DNA from: Manis javanica
Taxonomy: Eukaryota > Chordata > Mammalia > Pholidota > Manidae
NCBI RefSeq assembly: GCF_040802235.1
Contig: NC_133161.1
Coordinates: 145,319,121-145,383,120, forward strand
DNA: 64,000 nt
Direction: 5' to 3'
Part shown: one piece after another, positions 54,721 through 64,000 of the stretch
Layout of the letters: every line of letters begins with the position of its first letter
How positions within the stretch are numbered: the first letter of the stretch is position 1
Translations under genes and position numbers: made by a program
Notes under the pieces: generated by a model
What the model was told of the DNA's origin: nothing
Seen by the model: only the letters and a program-made list of their open reading frames with translations
Databases searched by the model: none

Positions 54721-54921
54721 TCCTTTGAATGTGGCTTTTTTCAGGGGTACAGAGTGGAGTGAGATGAGGCTTTGCCAGGATCCTGACAGGGCCCCCTCAG
54801 GCCCCATTCCTGGTCATTGCATTGACACTACCAGACCCCTGCCAAGGACCGAGCTGTTCTATGCTACCCCTGCTGAAGATGTTTCATCTCTGTTCCCCTT
54901 TGTCTTCCCAGAATCCCAGGG

Positions 54922-54923
<2 letters not shown>

Positions 54924-54994
<71 letters not shown>
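54924..54994 (+). repeat. (CT)n microsatellite, 71 bases, uninterrupted
   Basis: A pure CT run of about 35 units, about 220 bases after the SCN2B poly(A) signal. Purity implies recent expansion. It can form triplex (H-DNA). Confidence 0.98.
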
Positions 54995-54997
<3 letters not shown>

Positions 54998-55342
54998 TTG
55001 GGAGCACCCTGAGGGCAGAGTGGCTGAACACCCACTTCTTGGAGGCCTTTTGGTTATTTCTGGGATGAAGACTGCCCCGTCTTTCTCAGCTGAGTCTGAC
55101 TAGGCAGATAGCTCTTTTGCCTGCTCTAGATTTGGGAAGAAGAGATGGCAGCTGCTCAGTCTGCCCTCCTGAGACTTCATGGGCGAGAGTGGCCAGGGCA
55201 GGAGTCAGGCTGCTGTGTCTTGTTTATGTGCTGCTGAGTCAGCTCTGAGTTCAGAACCAAAGGCGTCCCCCTGGCCCAGACACACCAGGTCTTTTCTCTC
55301 TTGCTTGCTGTCCTTATGTCTCTCCTTGCAGTTTTTCTCTCT

Positions 55343-55434
55343 TACACACACACGCACATGCACACGCACACACACACATGCACGCATGCATGCGCACACG
55401 CACGCACACACACACACACGCACGCATGCACGTG
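55343..55434 (+). repeat. (CA)/(CG) alternating tract
   Basis: About 90 bases of CACACA, CACG and GCATGCAT units. Alternating purine-pyrimidine with CG steps favours Z-DNA. Confidence 0.95.
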
Positions 55435-57739
55435 CCCTTGCCTAGGAGGCTCGCTGGGTAAGAAAAGCCTCAGCTTTCTGAAGGGCGAGGAAATGCTCGC
55501 GTGGCTTGGCCCTCCCTTTCTCCTGGTTTCCTTGTCATTTCTGTCTGTTGCCTGTGACCCAGAGAACTTCGCCAGTGGTCAGTGGCCAGATGCATTGTAG
55601 AATGTTCCAGGAGGAGACTGACATTAGTCCTAATCCTGCAAAGATTACAACTTGAGAAAGAAGCCAAAAAGGAGATGGCAGCATTAGACAGAGGTGGCTG
55701 GCACTTAACAGGGTCACGGGCACCTCGGTTTAAAAGGATGTCTGGCTCCAAAGCCCTCAGATCCTTCCAAGGAAGGGGTGCCGGAGAAGGTGCTTCTCTA
55801 CTTGACAGACAGCGAAGTGGAGGTGGACTGAGGGGGATGTGGAGCCAGCAGAAGGCGGCGGGGATTCTGGCTGGCTTCCTCCTCCTGGGACTTTTCTCTC
55901 GGAGCCCTCTGGAGCCAGGCCCGGCCTCTGGAGGGCTGCATCTGGCTGAGGCCTCTCCCCTAAACTGACTGGCCTTTGGCCCAGCCTGCTTGGGGCCGGA
56001 GGGGAAGCCCTGATCGCAGAACAAGCTGCCTGTGGGGGAAGGGCTGCCTCCCACTCTGGGGCTCAGACTTGGTCACTGGTTTCCGGTGTCCCCTGACTGA
56101 GGTGGAGGGGCCACTACGAGAGCCTCTCCATTTTCACTGCTCCTCACTTCCCAGCGGAGCCCCTTGCAGGGATCTGGCACAGCTTGGGCCTGCCCATGGC
56201 CTGCTGCCATGGAACAGGGGCCTGCGTGCTGAGGCTTTCAGAGTCCGTAGGACTGGTCTTGAGGGCCAAGAGGAGTGGGGCAGGAGAGGAGATCTTTACA
56301 ACATCAGGCACAGGCGGGCTCCCGGGGTTACCTGGCCAAAGCTCCTGACTATCCTGAAGGGGAAACTGAGGACCAGAACAAGGAATTGACTTGCTTAAGG
56401 CCGCGTGGCAGGACTTGTCAAGGATCTCCCATCAGGCTCCAGGCTGGCTGTCCTCCCCACAGCCCACAGGCTCCCGGGCCTCCTGCCTGCTCTGCAGGCT
56501 CCGCACAGCAGAGGAGGCCTCTAGCTAGAAAAGGGAGAAAGACTCTGGGGATGGAGGTGATGGGAATAGATGAGTTATGAGTGGGTAGCCTAGGAAAGCA
56601 GCTTTTTCCTTTTCTCTGGCAATAATGACCTTGAGAGTCCAGGAGGTGCTAGGGAAGGAGGGGCAAGTAGACACTGGACGCTCAGCCTGGCCATTGGGGA
56701 ATCCCCCGGGAGGGGCTTTCCCTCGCAGCCCTGGCAGAGTCACCTTTATACTGACCGCAGCTGCCTCCGCTGCTCAACTGGGACAAATTCCCTGCAAACA
56801 GGTGGCATAGGGACTGGGATCCATTTGACTCAACAGATTGAGAGCCCCTCTTGTGGGCAAACGGGCAGATGGAGAGGCTGTGGTCTGCTAGGAGGGGAAG
56901 TGTGTGTCACAGCTGCAGCCAGTGCAGTGGCCAGGCCTGTGGCCCCAGGGGAGAGGGATTAGATTGTCCCATTCTGCCCCAAGGTGGAACATTAGGGCTA
57001 GTGGGCAGGGACAGATATTGATCCAGTAAAAGACCCGACTCTGCAGAGGGCTGAGTTTCTCTGAGAAAACGAGAGCCCCATCCCGGAAGGTATTCAAGCA
57101 TAGCTCGGGGGTGTTGCTGAGAAGATTCATATATCCGGGCATACTTTATGATGCTTTCTAAATTTACCAACAGTGGCCTTCTGCAGCCCTCATTTTAGGA
57201 ACAAATGATAAAAATGGGATTAACTCTTGCTTGCCTGAAGATAACTATGACCACACGTAGGTTAACTCCTGACCCTCTGTCTTCTTACCAGTCAGGCTCT
57301 CCCCAGGCCACCTCTGTACCCTTGTACCCCTCCTCCCTATTCATCTTCATTTGTCCATGGTTTTCGGGGAGGGGCAAGCCCTTAGTCACAGTGAGAAAGA
57401 GGTTGGGAAAGGATGGGAATTTGGAGTAAGGCATCAGTTGGGCCCTTCTTTCCATAGATCAGGCCAAGTCTAACTTGTGGCTTTGGCCATTCAGCCAGGG
57501 CAAAGCGTCCCCTGTCCTTCCAGTCGAGACTGTAGATAAAAGGTGACAGTCCTCCTGGCCTTCTGCCTTCACCCTCCCAGTTTTGCCTGTCGTCCCCTAC
57601 CCCACCCCTGCCTGCAGCGTGCCCTCTGCTGGCTCTCTGGTGGGGCTGACACGGTTGGGAAGGGCTGCGCCGAGGGGCACATATCCAGCCTGAAAGGGCT
57701 TGAAGGGCGGAGGGTGGGGGGATGCGTGCGTGTTGATTA

Positions 57740-57960
57740 GACTAATAAGAGCAGCCACCATTTCCCGAGCACCTACTCTTCCTGGCACTGAGCTAAGCAT
57801 TCTCCTATATCAGCTGACTTCACCGTCGGGACAGCTCCCAAGCTTGCATTCTTCCCTCACATGTACAGATGAGGAGGCCAGGGTTCTGCTACACTAATTC
57901 ATGTGCCCACAGGTGACATGGCTAGAAAATAGCAGAGAATTCAAGTCCAGGGGGTGTGGT
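57740..57960 (-). repeat. MIR SINE, antisense
   Basis: The plus strand reads ataagagcagccaccatttc, ccgagcacctactcttcctg, tgtacagatgaggaggccag, then tggctagaaaatagcagaga. Confidence 0.7.
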
Positions 57961-60769
57961 GCTGAAGCCATCATGTCACGTGGTGAGGACAGGGGACTGG
58001 CCTCTTACAGCCCAAAGACTTGGGAGGGGGAGGGGGACGGTAACCCTGAACCTGCCTCCCCATGACTGCACAGCAAGGTGCAGTGAGAGTGCCTGGAAAC
58101 AGAGGCAAAGCCTTCTTAGTAGGCCCGCCGGGCCCCAGCCCTGCAGCCTGGCCCTTGACCCCACAGCGCTCTGCAAACAGCTCTGACCTCTGATGGCCAC
58201 CTTCTCCTCTCTTGGCTACTGAAAACCTATAAAACTTCCTCTTTACCTGCTGGCCAGTTGTCTCCCTATCCCCAGCCCTCCCCTTCGGCCTGTGTCACAC
58301 TCCAACTTGTCCAAGTTACCCTTCATCCAGGGAGACTCCCCTCCACTCCCCTGCTTCCGCCTTCTCTGGGCCTCTCCATCTCTCCCCACCTTCTTCCCTG
58401 GCCACATCTCTCCTATTTCACATCCCCCCTCACCCCGCACTTTGCAAGACTCACTGCTCCCAGTTGGAAAGATTCACAGGGGCCGGGGTGGGAGCATTCA
58501 GGCCTGGCACTCTGCACACTTTTTACACGCATGGTTTGGTCTTTCTGTCTCAATGCCCAGTTCAGCGGCAGGACCAGATCTAGGGTTCCAGGAGGACGTC
58601 TGGCCATTCAGCAGTCCCAGGGGCAACCAGGCTGCAGTGAATGACAAACTCTCCCAATGCCTGCAGCCCCCAGCCCTCCTGAGCCTCCATTCTCCCTTGA
58701 TGGCAGGGCAGTGGGGCATGGCGATCCCCCCGAAGCAGAGATAAACACAGCTCCGGGATGCTGGGAGGGTGGCTGAGGCCCTGCCCTGGGGCTTCACACT
58801 CTACTCCAACGCGACCCAGAAGGAAAAGATGCCTGGGACTCACCCTGTCTCTGAGCTGCAGTGAGGGAAGGCACCTGCTCCTGGAAGTGGGTACATGCCC
58901 TCTCCAGCGTGGGACTGTCCGGTGAGCACCTCCCTCACCGGGATACTTCAGCTTCCTCCCTCCTCTGCCCTCCTCCTTCCAGTGAGCTCATCTGTCTGGG
59001 GTTCCCCACCCCTCTTTGCCTGAAAGGATGTTTGGGCAAAACCTGGCAACAAACAGAAAGAGAGGAAGGGAGGGATGGAGGAGGTGGCTGTCTACCTGCT
59101 GTGCCCAGAGCCCTTAGAAAGGGCAGATGGGTGAGGAGGGTTATGGAAGGGGTTTTCTTTACCCCAGCTCCCTGACGGGAGGTGGGCTGGGGGCAGTGGG
59201 CAAGGTGGCCAGCGCTGGGTCCTTGCTGGGCCGCTAAGCCGCAAGCCTGTGGGTGGCTTGGTGCAGGACGTCCTGTTAACCCCCTCAGCACCTGCCAGAC
59301 TTCAGGGGATGCTGAGACTGTGGCTGGGGGCGAGCGGGCACCCTGGGCAGGAGGGAAGGATGGCAGCAGGTGTGGGTGTGCAGGGAGCAGACCTACGTGC
59401 ACTAGAAATAGGCTCCCCAAAGTTTGTCCAGCTGCCCAGTACCCGACGCCAGCCAGAGAGGCTGAGGGATTTGGGAGCGTTTAACTTTAAGTTGATACAC
59501 GCAGAAGATCTTGGTGCGTGCAGTTCCCCATCCTGTGATCGGGGCCCTGCTTGTAACTGATGGCAGCTCCAGGAAGGTGGAGAGCGGAAGCAGTGCCCGG
59601 GGTTGATGAGGAGCTGGGAGGTGGGGTGCTGGGGGGCTCCCTGCCTCCACCAGCCCAGGCCAGACGAGTCAGTGCTGCCCGGTGATCTCTCGATACCTGT
59701 GATGCCCTGACCAGAGCAGCAAGGGCCATGGGAGCAGCGGGAGAGGGCGATGGCTGCGCGGGGGAGCCAGGGGTGGAGGCTCCCTGCCAGGCTCTTGTCA
59801 CTCAGGGCAAACTCCTCCCGAAATAGCTCTGCAGACCTCACTGGAGCCCTCCCTTCCCCATCCTCCCCTGCGGGGGGGTCTTGGCTGACTTTCTGGGAGC
59901 TGACGAAATGGAGCCCTCCATCCAGCTGCTCTGGGAGAAGCGGGACTGCCCCCAGGGGTGAGTGCCTTCCCCTGTAAGAGCATTTCCCTGATGGGGGCAG
60001 GAGCTGAGCTCAGCCCCTTGACCGCTGCGTGCTTCCCCCACCACGCACTGCTCCTCCAGGCTGCCTCCCCTCCTGCTTCCGGTCCGGCTCCCTGGAGGGC
60101 AGGAACAGAGGGGGTCGCCTGGTCCCAGAAAGGACTGTTGGATGAACTGCTTCAAATAACCTGTATGAACCCCACAAGGAAACAGTCTCCTCCCCCTTAA
60201 ATCTAGGCTCCTTCTCCTCCTGCCTGAGACCAAAAAGCACCATGGCGCTGGGCCAACCCCTCTCTGCATCCCTGAGAACTCGCTCCTAAGGTGCTTGTGA
60301 ACCAGGTCTCCGGAGGCCTGATGTGCATTCCCCTGTCACCAAGAATCAAGGCTGTCAGGTGCAGTGGGGGGCTGTGTCCAAGCCCCGTCCCCACCCTCAA
60401 GGGACGGCCAGCCAAAGGAGGGAGGTGAGCCCAGGCGCCTGCCCATTTCCTCCCCTCCCCACCCATTGGCTGGGGGCTCCTGAGCTGGTGAAGGGGTCTA
60501 AATGAGGGAGGGCTCCTCAAAGAGGTCGTTTTCAAAAGGCGGAGAGAAGGACTTCTGACCTCTTCTTGCCCCTCCCCTGGCATGCTCCGGAGGCTCCTCC
60601 ACGCTAGATTAATGGTCTAGAGTTTTAAGACTTTTTGAGGAAAGTGCCCTATAACTAAAACCCTTCTAGCCGCTAATGCACTTGTCAAGCACTTTGCCCG
60701 GGGCTGCGGGGCCTCCTAATGTTGTTCAGAGAAATGCTGGGCTGTCCAGGGAGGGAACCAAAACGTGGG

Positions 60770-60860
60770 GGAGGTTCGAATCCTGACTTAGGGGTCACTT
60801 TCTCTGTGACTTTGGGCCACACCTTCTACCCCTGGGCCTGTTTCTTTTGTGAGGTACACA
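60770..60860 (+). repeat. MIR fragment, sense
   Basis: Reads ggttcgaatcctgacttagg and tctgtgactttgggccacac. Confidence 0.5.
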
Positions 60861-61224
60861 TGTGGGTTTCCAAAGGACCCTTCAGGCTCTAAGAATTGGT
60901 GAGCAGCGAGGCAGAGGGAAGGTGGAGGGCACGGGGGCAACTGGCACCTCTTCCTGTCGCTGGGATCTAAAGATATCCAGGGAGCTCTGTCCCCCTCCCT
61001 CCCTCCCTCCTCTCTGGGCAGGGGTCACTTTCCTTCCCTTTGGCTCACCTCCTGTTTCACCTCAGCCTCCTGTTCTAGAAACATGACCCCTGCTGTAAAA
61101 ATAAAATGGGCAGCATGGATGCCTGGTCCTGTGGGTCTAATGCCTGGGACCGCCTGGCGAAGGAGTGGGTGAGGGTGCAAACCTAGAGACTGTAAGAGGC
61201 TTCGCCTTTTGGGCCACAGACTTC

Positions 61225-61330
61225 TTTGCAAATAATAAGAGCTGAAATGGGTGCTTGCCCTGTGCCTAGCACTCTGCTAAGCAATTTTACACGCAGTGAC
61301 AGCTCATTCAGTCAGCTCCAAGGCCTGGGG
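61225..61330 (-). repeat. MIR fragment, antisense
   Basis: The plus strand reads aataataagagctgaaatgg, ctgtgcctagcactctgcta, agcaattttacacgcagtga. Confidence 0.6.
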
Positions 61331-61859
61331 TAAGTGTACAAATGGAAATGATGTATTTGTCTGCATAAGTTATACATCAAGATAACAAAGTGTTAAAATT
61401 ACTTACTAGCCTCTGACTTGATTAATTTTTCCTTGGCCTTAATCTTAAGACCAGGTCCAAAAGCATTCCCTGGCCTCCTCTGGTCCTGTAGGGGTGGGGC
61501 CTTCACCAGTGCCTGAGAATGCGCCACCTGCACGTCAAGTTCCAGCCCTCTCCCCCATCCCCTGTAACCGGCTGTCCCTTGCCACTCCCCGGGGCCTGTG
61601 GGGACACATCTGGCAGCTCCTGAGAGGATGGACCTGGGGAAGGGGCTTGCTCAGGGTACTGACATTTAAGCAGGGAATTTCAGGGTTCCAGAAATCCAGG
61701 GCATGATCTAGAAGAGGAGGTGCATGGCCCACCCTCCCTCTTGTCCCACGAACCGCCTTTCCCAGTGAGGCCAGAGGAGGGCCAGAGTGGGACCTTCTGA
61801 ACTCAGGCGTCCAGGGCAGAGGCCTCTGTCACCCAGGTGTAAGGGTGCCGTGGCTTTGA

Positions 61860-61990
61860 ACAATCCCATGAGGTAAATATTGCTTTCACTATATGACAGG
61901 TGAGGCTTCTGCCGATGATCACATAACTTGCTCAAGGTCATGTAGCAATAAATGCTGGAACTGGGAGTTTACTCCCCAGCATTTAACTGG
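61860..61990 (-). repeat. MIR fragment, antisense
   Basis: The plus strand reads cccatgaggtaaatattgct, ataacttgctcaaggtcatg, then atgctggaactgggagttt. Confidence 0.6.
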
Positions 61991-62679
61991 AGAGCCACTG
62001 GGCCAGGGGCACAGCCATACTGCGGACGGCAGTGACCCTCTCCCCCGGAGAAAAGCAGACATTCAGCAGTTCCCATACAACCTCAGGGGTCCATGACCTC
62101 TCGAAGCCCAAGACCCCAAGTAAAAAACGTGGGTGGTGGGAGGCCGTTGCTGGGGCTGTAGTGGGGGTCAGGCCATGAAGTAGGAGCAGGTTTCCAAGTC
62201 TGAACTAGTCTCCAGACAGACCCGGAATGGAGGGTCGGGATGCAGACAAGATCTGTGGGGGAGGGGAGGCCTTGGATGGTTGGGAACGGGTGCTGAGGAC
62301 ATCAGACTTTACTTACCAAGCCACCCACATAGCCCTGCTCACTTTTAATTCGAGACTGTCCGGGGAAAGGCTTGCCTGCTAGCGGTCTCTCCTCAGCCCT
62401 CTGACCTGGCTGTGATCCTCCAGGCAGAGGCTGCCCTGGGCTTCTCCACCCGCACCCCAAAGGGCAGGGGAGGGCCTCTCCTCCGCTTCCGAGGGAGGCG
62501 GGAGGCTCTTGGAGGAGGGTGGGGGGGCAGAGTCTGAGGGGAGGCCTAGGTGGGGCAAATGAGAAGTAGGGGTGCCGCGGGAGGGTGAAGTGTCTGGCCC
62601 TGATCCCCTAACCAGGAGCATCATGATTTCCCAGGAGTCTCTGGAGAAATGCAAGGGGTGGGTGGGCGGTGGGCGGGGG

Positions 62680-63540
62680 CAGCTTGCAATCTGAAGCTCT
62701 CTTCCCGGAGCCCTGCCCAGCGGGCGCCGTAGGCGGCAGGCGTGGGGCTCCCAGGCTGCAGGCGCGGGGGCCGCCGGCTGCAGGGTCAGGCCCGCCCGCG
62801 CCCATCCGCTGCCGCAGCGCCGGCTGCGGACGTTCCAGCGGTCCCTCCGCGGCCCGGGGAGAGGAAGCCGCTACTGTACCCCCATTCCTAAAGCACAGCA
62901 ATTCAGCCTCCCAACACCCGAAAAGCTCCACCTCTGCTCCCCCGAAACTATCTCCTAATTGGCATCTCAGCGCCTGGGAAGGTGCGGGCGGCTGCGGGCG
63001 GCCCTGCAGAGCCAAGCCGCAGCAGTCCAGTCCGAGCTGCAGAGAGAGAATGGGGTCCCGGCCTGCTCCCGGGGCGCCCGGACCACGAGGCGGGGCGCGC
63101 CGGGCTGGGTGCGCAGCGGGCGGGGGCGCCCCGGGCTCCGCCGGGGCCACCGCCCCTCCTGCGGCTGGAGCGCTTCCAGAGCAGAGGCGCAGCGCCACTC
63201 GCCTGTGCGCCCGCCCGGCGGTCCTCCCGCCCCTGCGTCCCGCCTTCTCGGGGCGCTCCTCCCTCCCTCCCGGGCCCTCGGCCGCCGCTCCTGCCGCGGC
63301 TCCTCCTCTCCCCCCGCCCCCCGCTCTCTGCTCGCTAACTTTCCCGAGCCCCGACCCGCGGCGCAGAGCTGCCCGGCAGCTTCGGGGCCCACTGCACGCC
63401 GCGGGCCGCGGGCGCGGCTGTACCCTGCATCCCATCCCCGCGCCCCCGGCGCGCTGCGGAGAGAACGGAACGATGCCCGGGGCTGGGGACCGAGGCGCTG
63501 TCCGGGCGAGATGGCTGGGCACTGGGCTTCTGGGTAAGGC
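62680..63540 (+). promoter_or_regulatory. SCN4B: CpG island over SCN4B promoter and exon 1
   Basis: The stretch is dense in C+G with many CpG dinucleotides, unlike the rest of the window, and runs into the SCN4B start codon. No TATA box is evident near the gene start, as is usual for CpG-island promoters. Long overlapping open frames on both strands follow from GC richness and show no recognisable domain. Confidence 0.8.
63473..63533 (+). CDS. SCN4B: SCN4B (sodium channel beta-4 subunit) exon 1, 3'-partial
   Basis: ATG is at 63473 in context gaacgATGC and the donor gtaagg is at 63534. It encodes MPGAGDRGAVRARWLGTGLL plus the first base of Gly. Human SCN4B begins MPGAGDGGKAPARWLGTGLLG, so identity is secure despite the short length. 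This is the start of the signal peptide of the Nav beta-4 subunit, which binds channel alpha subunits by a disulfide and supplies a resurgent-current blocking peptide. The rest lies right of the window. It sits in a CpG island and follows SCN2B in tandem, 8.7 kb downstream. Confidence 0.9.
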
Positions 63541-64000
63541 AGCCCCAGCTTGGTCTCTTCCCCTGACTCTTTCCCCCTCTGTCCCCCAGAGAAGGGGATA
63601 CTTGGAGGAGCAGTGCATCGGATCAGGTGGGCTTTGCAGTGCAGCGCCGAGTGAGCACCGCTGCCACGGGCTTCTTGCCGGACACCCGGCCCGGACTGCT
63701 GTGCTCCCTGGGGACCGTGCGTCCCTCGCCCCTCTGGCCCCCCAGCCTGACGATTAGTTCTTTGCTGTCCCTGGCGCCTTCAGCCCCAGGCTTCTGGAGC
63801 TGGGTCTTGGGGCTGCAGAGAGGGCCTCCCAAGTTCAGAGGTTTAGGCGTGCTGGCAGAGGGTGTCTGTGCCCTGGGGGTCGGGGTTGCCAGGTGGGCTG
63901 CACGTGCATGTGGTTTCTACGCCTGCCCCCAGCTGCTTGCAATTCGGATGCTTGTTGCCCAGGCATCAGGCATGCACCAATCGGCGGGGGTGGAGGGGGG

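Larger units (their letters stand above)
54721..62679 (+). other. intergenic region between SCN2B and SCN4B
   Basis: About 8 kb, GC-rich. It has two microsatellites near its left end and MIRs at 57740-57960, 60770-60860, 61225-61330 and 61860-61990. No gene is recognised. Confidence 0.6.

Noticed and set aside
54467-55103. Open frames with long Ser-Leu repeats
   Set aside because: Translation of the CT microsatellite downstream of SCN2B.
55205-55445. His/Thr or Cys/Val-Arg repeat peptides on both strands
   Set aside because: Translation of the CA/CG tract.
62608-63757. Long overlapping open frames (over 330 codons) on both strands at the right end
   Set aside because: They lie in the CpG island, where stop codons are rare. 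The proteins are Pro/Ala/Gly/Arg-rich with no domain, and the plus-strand one runs through the SCN4B exon 1 splice donor in another frame.
1-64000. Retroviral provirus, CRISPR array, tRNA/rRNA gene or a novel multi-gene system
   Set aside because: No paired LTRs, no gag-pol-like frames, no spaced repeats, and no tRNA gene apart from tRNA-derived MIRs were found. The window reads as an ordinary mammalian Ig-gene cluster.

Overview
This is a piece of a placental-mammal nuclear genome. It holds multi-exon genes with GT-AG introns, a CpG island, ancient MIR, L2, L1M and hAT-Charlie repeats, and one younger L1 3' end. There are no Alu, rodent B1/B2, Bov-tA or carnivore tRNA-Lys SINEs that I can see. 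The L1 3' tail ending in ATGAGAGATGCCCTCTC followed by poly(A) resembles, from memory, L1s of perissodactyls such as horse, so a laurasiatherian is my best guess. The species is not settled by the sequence.

All four genes read left to right and match the region that is human 11q23.3 on its minus strand. (1) MPZL3: exons 2-6 (1804-11226) plus a 2.8 kb 3'UTR to about 14035; exon 1 lies before the window. (2) JAML (AMICA1): a likely TATA-driven noncoding first exon near 14980-15115, nine coding exons from 19639 to 35536, and a poly(A) signal at 35886. The assembled protein is an intact 391 residues. (3) SCN2B: four exons (42508-51236), an intact 215 residues, and a 3.5 kb 3'UTR ending near 54720. 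(4) SCN4B: only coding exon 1 (63473-63533), inside a CpG island at the right edge.

All four encode single-pass V-type immunoglobulin-domain membrane proteins: an epithelial P0-like adhesion protein, a leukocyte adhesion and costimulatory receptor, and two beta subunits of voltage-gated sodium channels. The exon pairs that encode the Ig fold in MPZL3 and SCN2B have identical lengths (167 and 211 bases) and intron phases (1-0-1). This fits descent of the cluster from one ancestral gene. JAML carries a further internal duplication of its Ig exon pair, and similarity persists into the flanking introns.

The rest is intron, UTR and intergenic DNA with old repeats. The most notable are a roughly 1.95 kb antisense L2 in MPZL3 intron 5 with recognisable reverse-transcriptase remnants, a MER20 and a MER5A DNA transposon, a pure 71-base CT tract plus a CA/CG tract just downstream of SCN2B, and a long AT/CACATA tract in JAML. 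I found no microbial-type system, CRISPR array, tRNA or rRNA gene, or retroviral provirus. The main observations for follow-up are the JAML internal duplication, the shared exon architecture, a repeated 31-base segment in the MPZL3 3'UTR, and a YxxM motif at the MPZL3 C-terminus.
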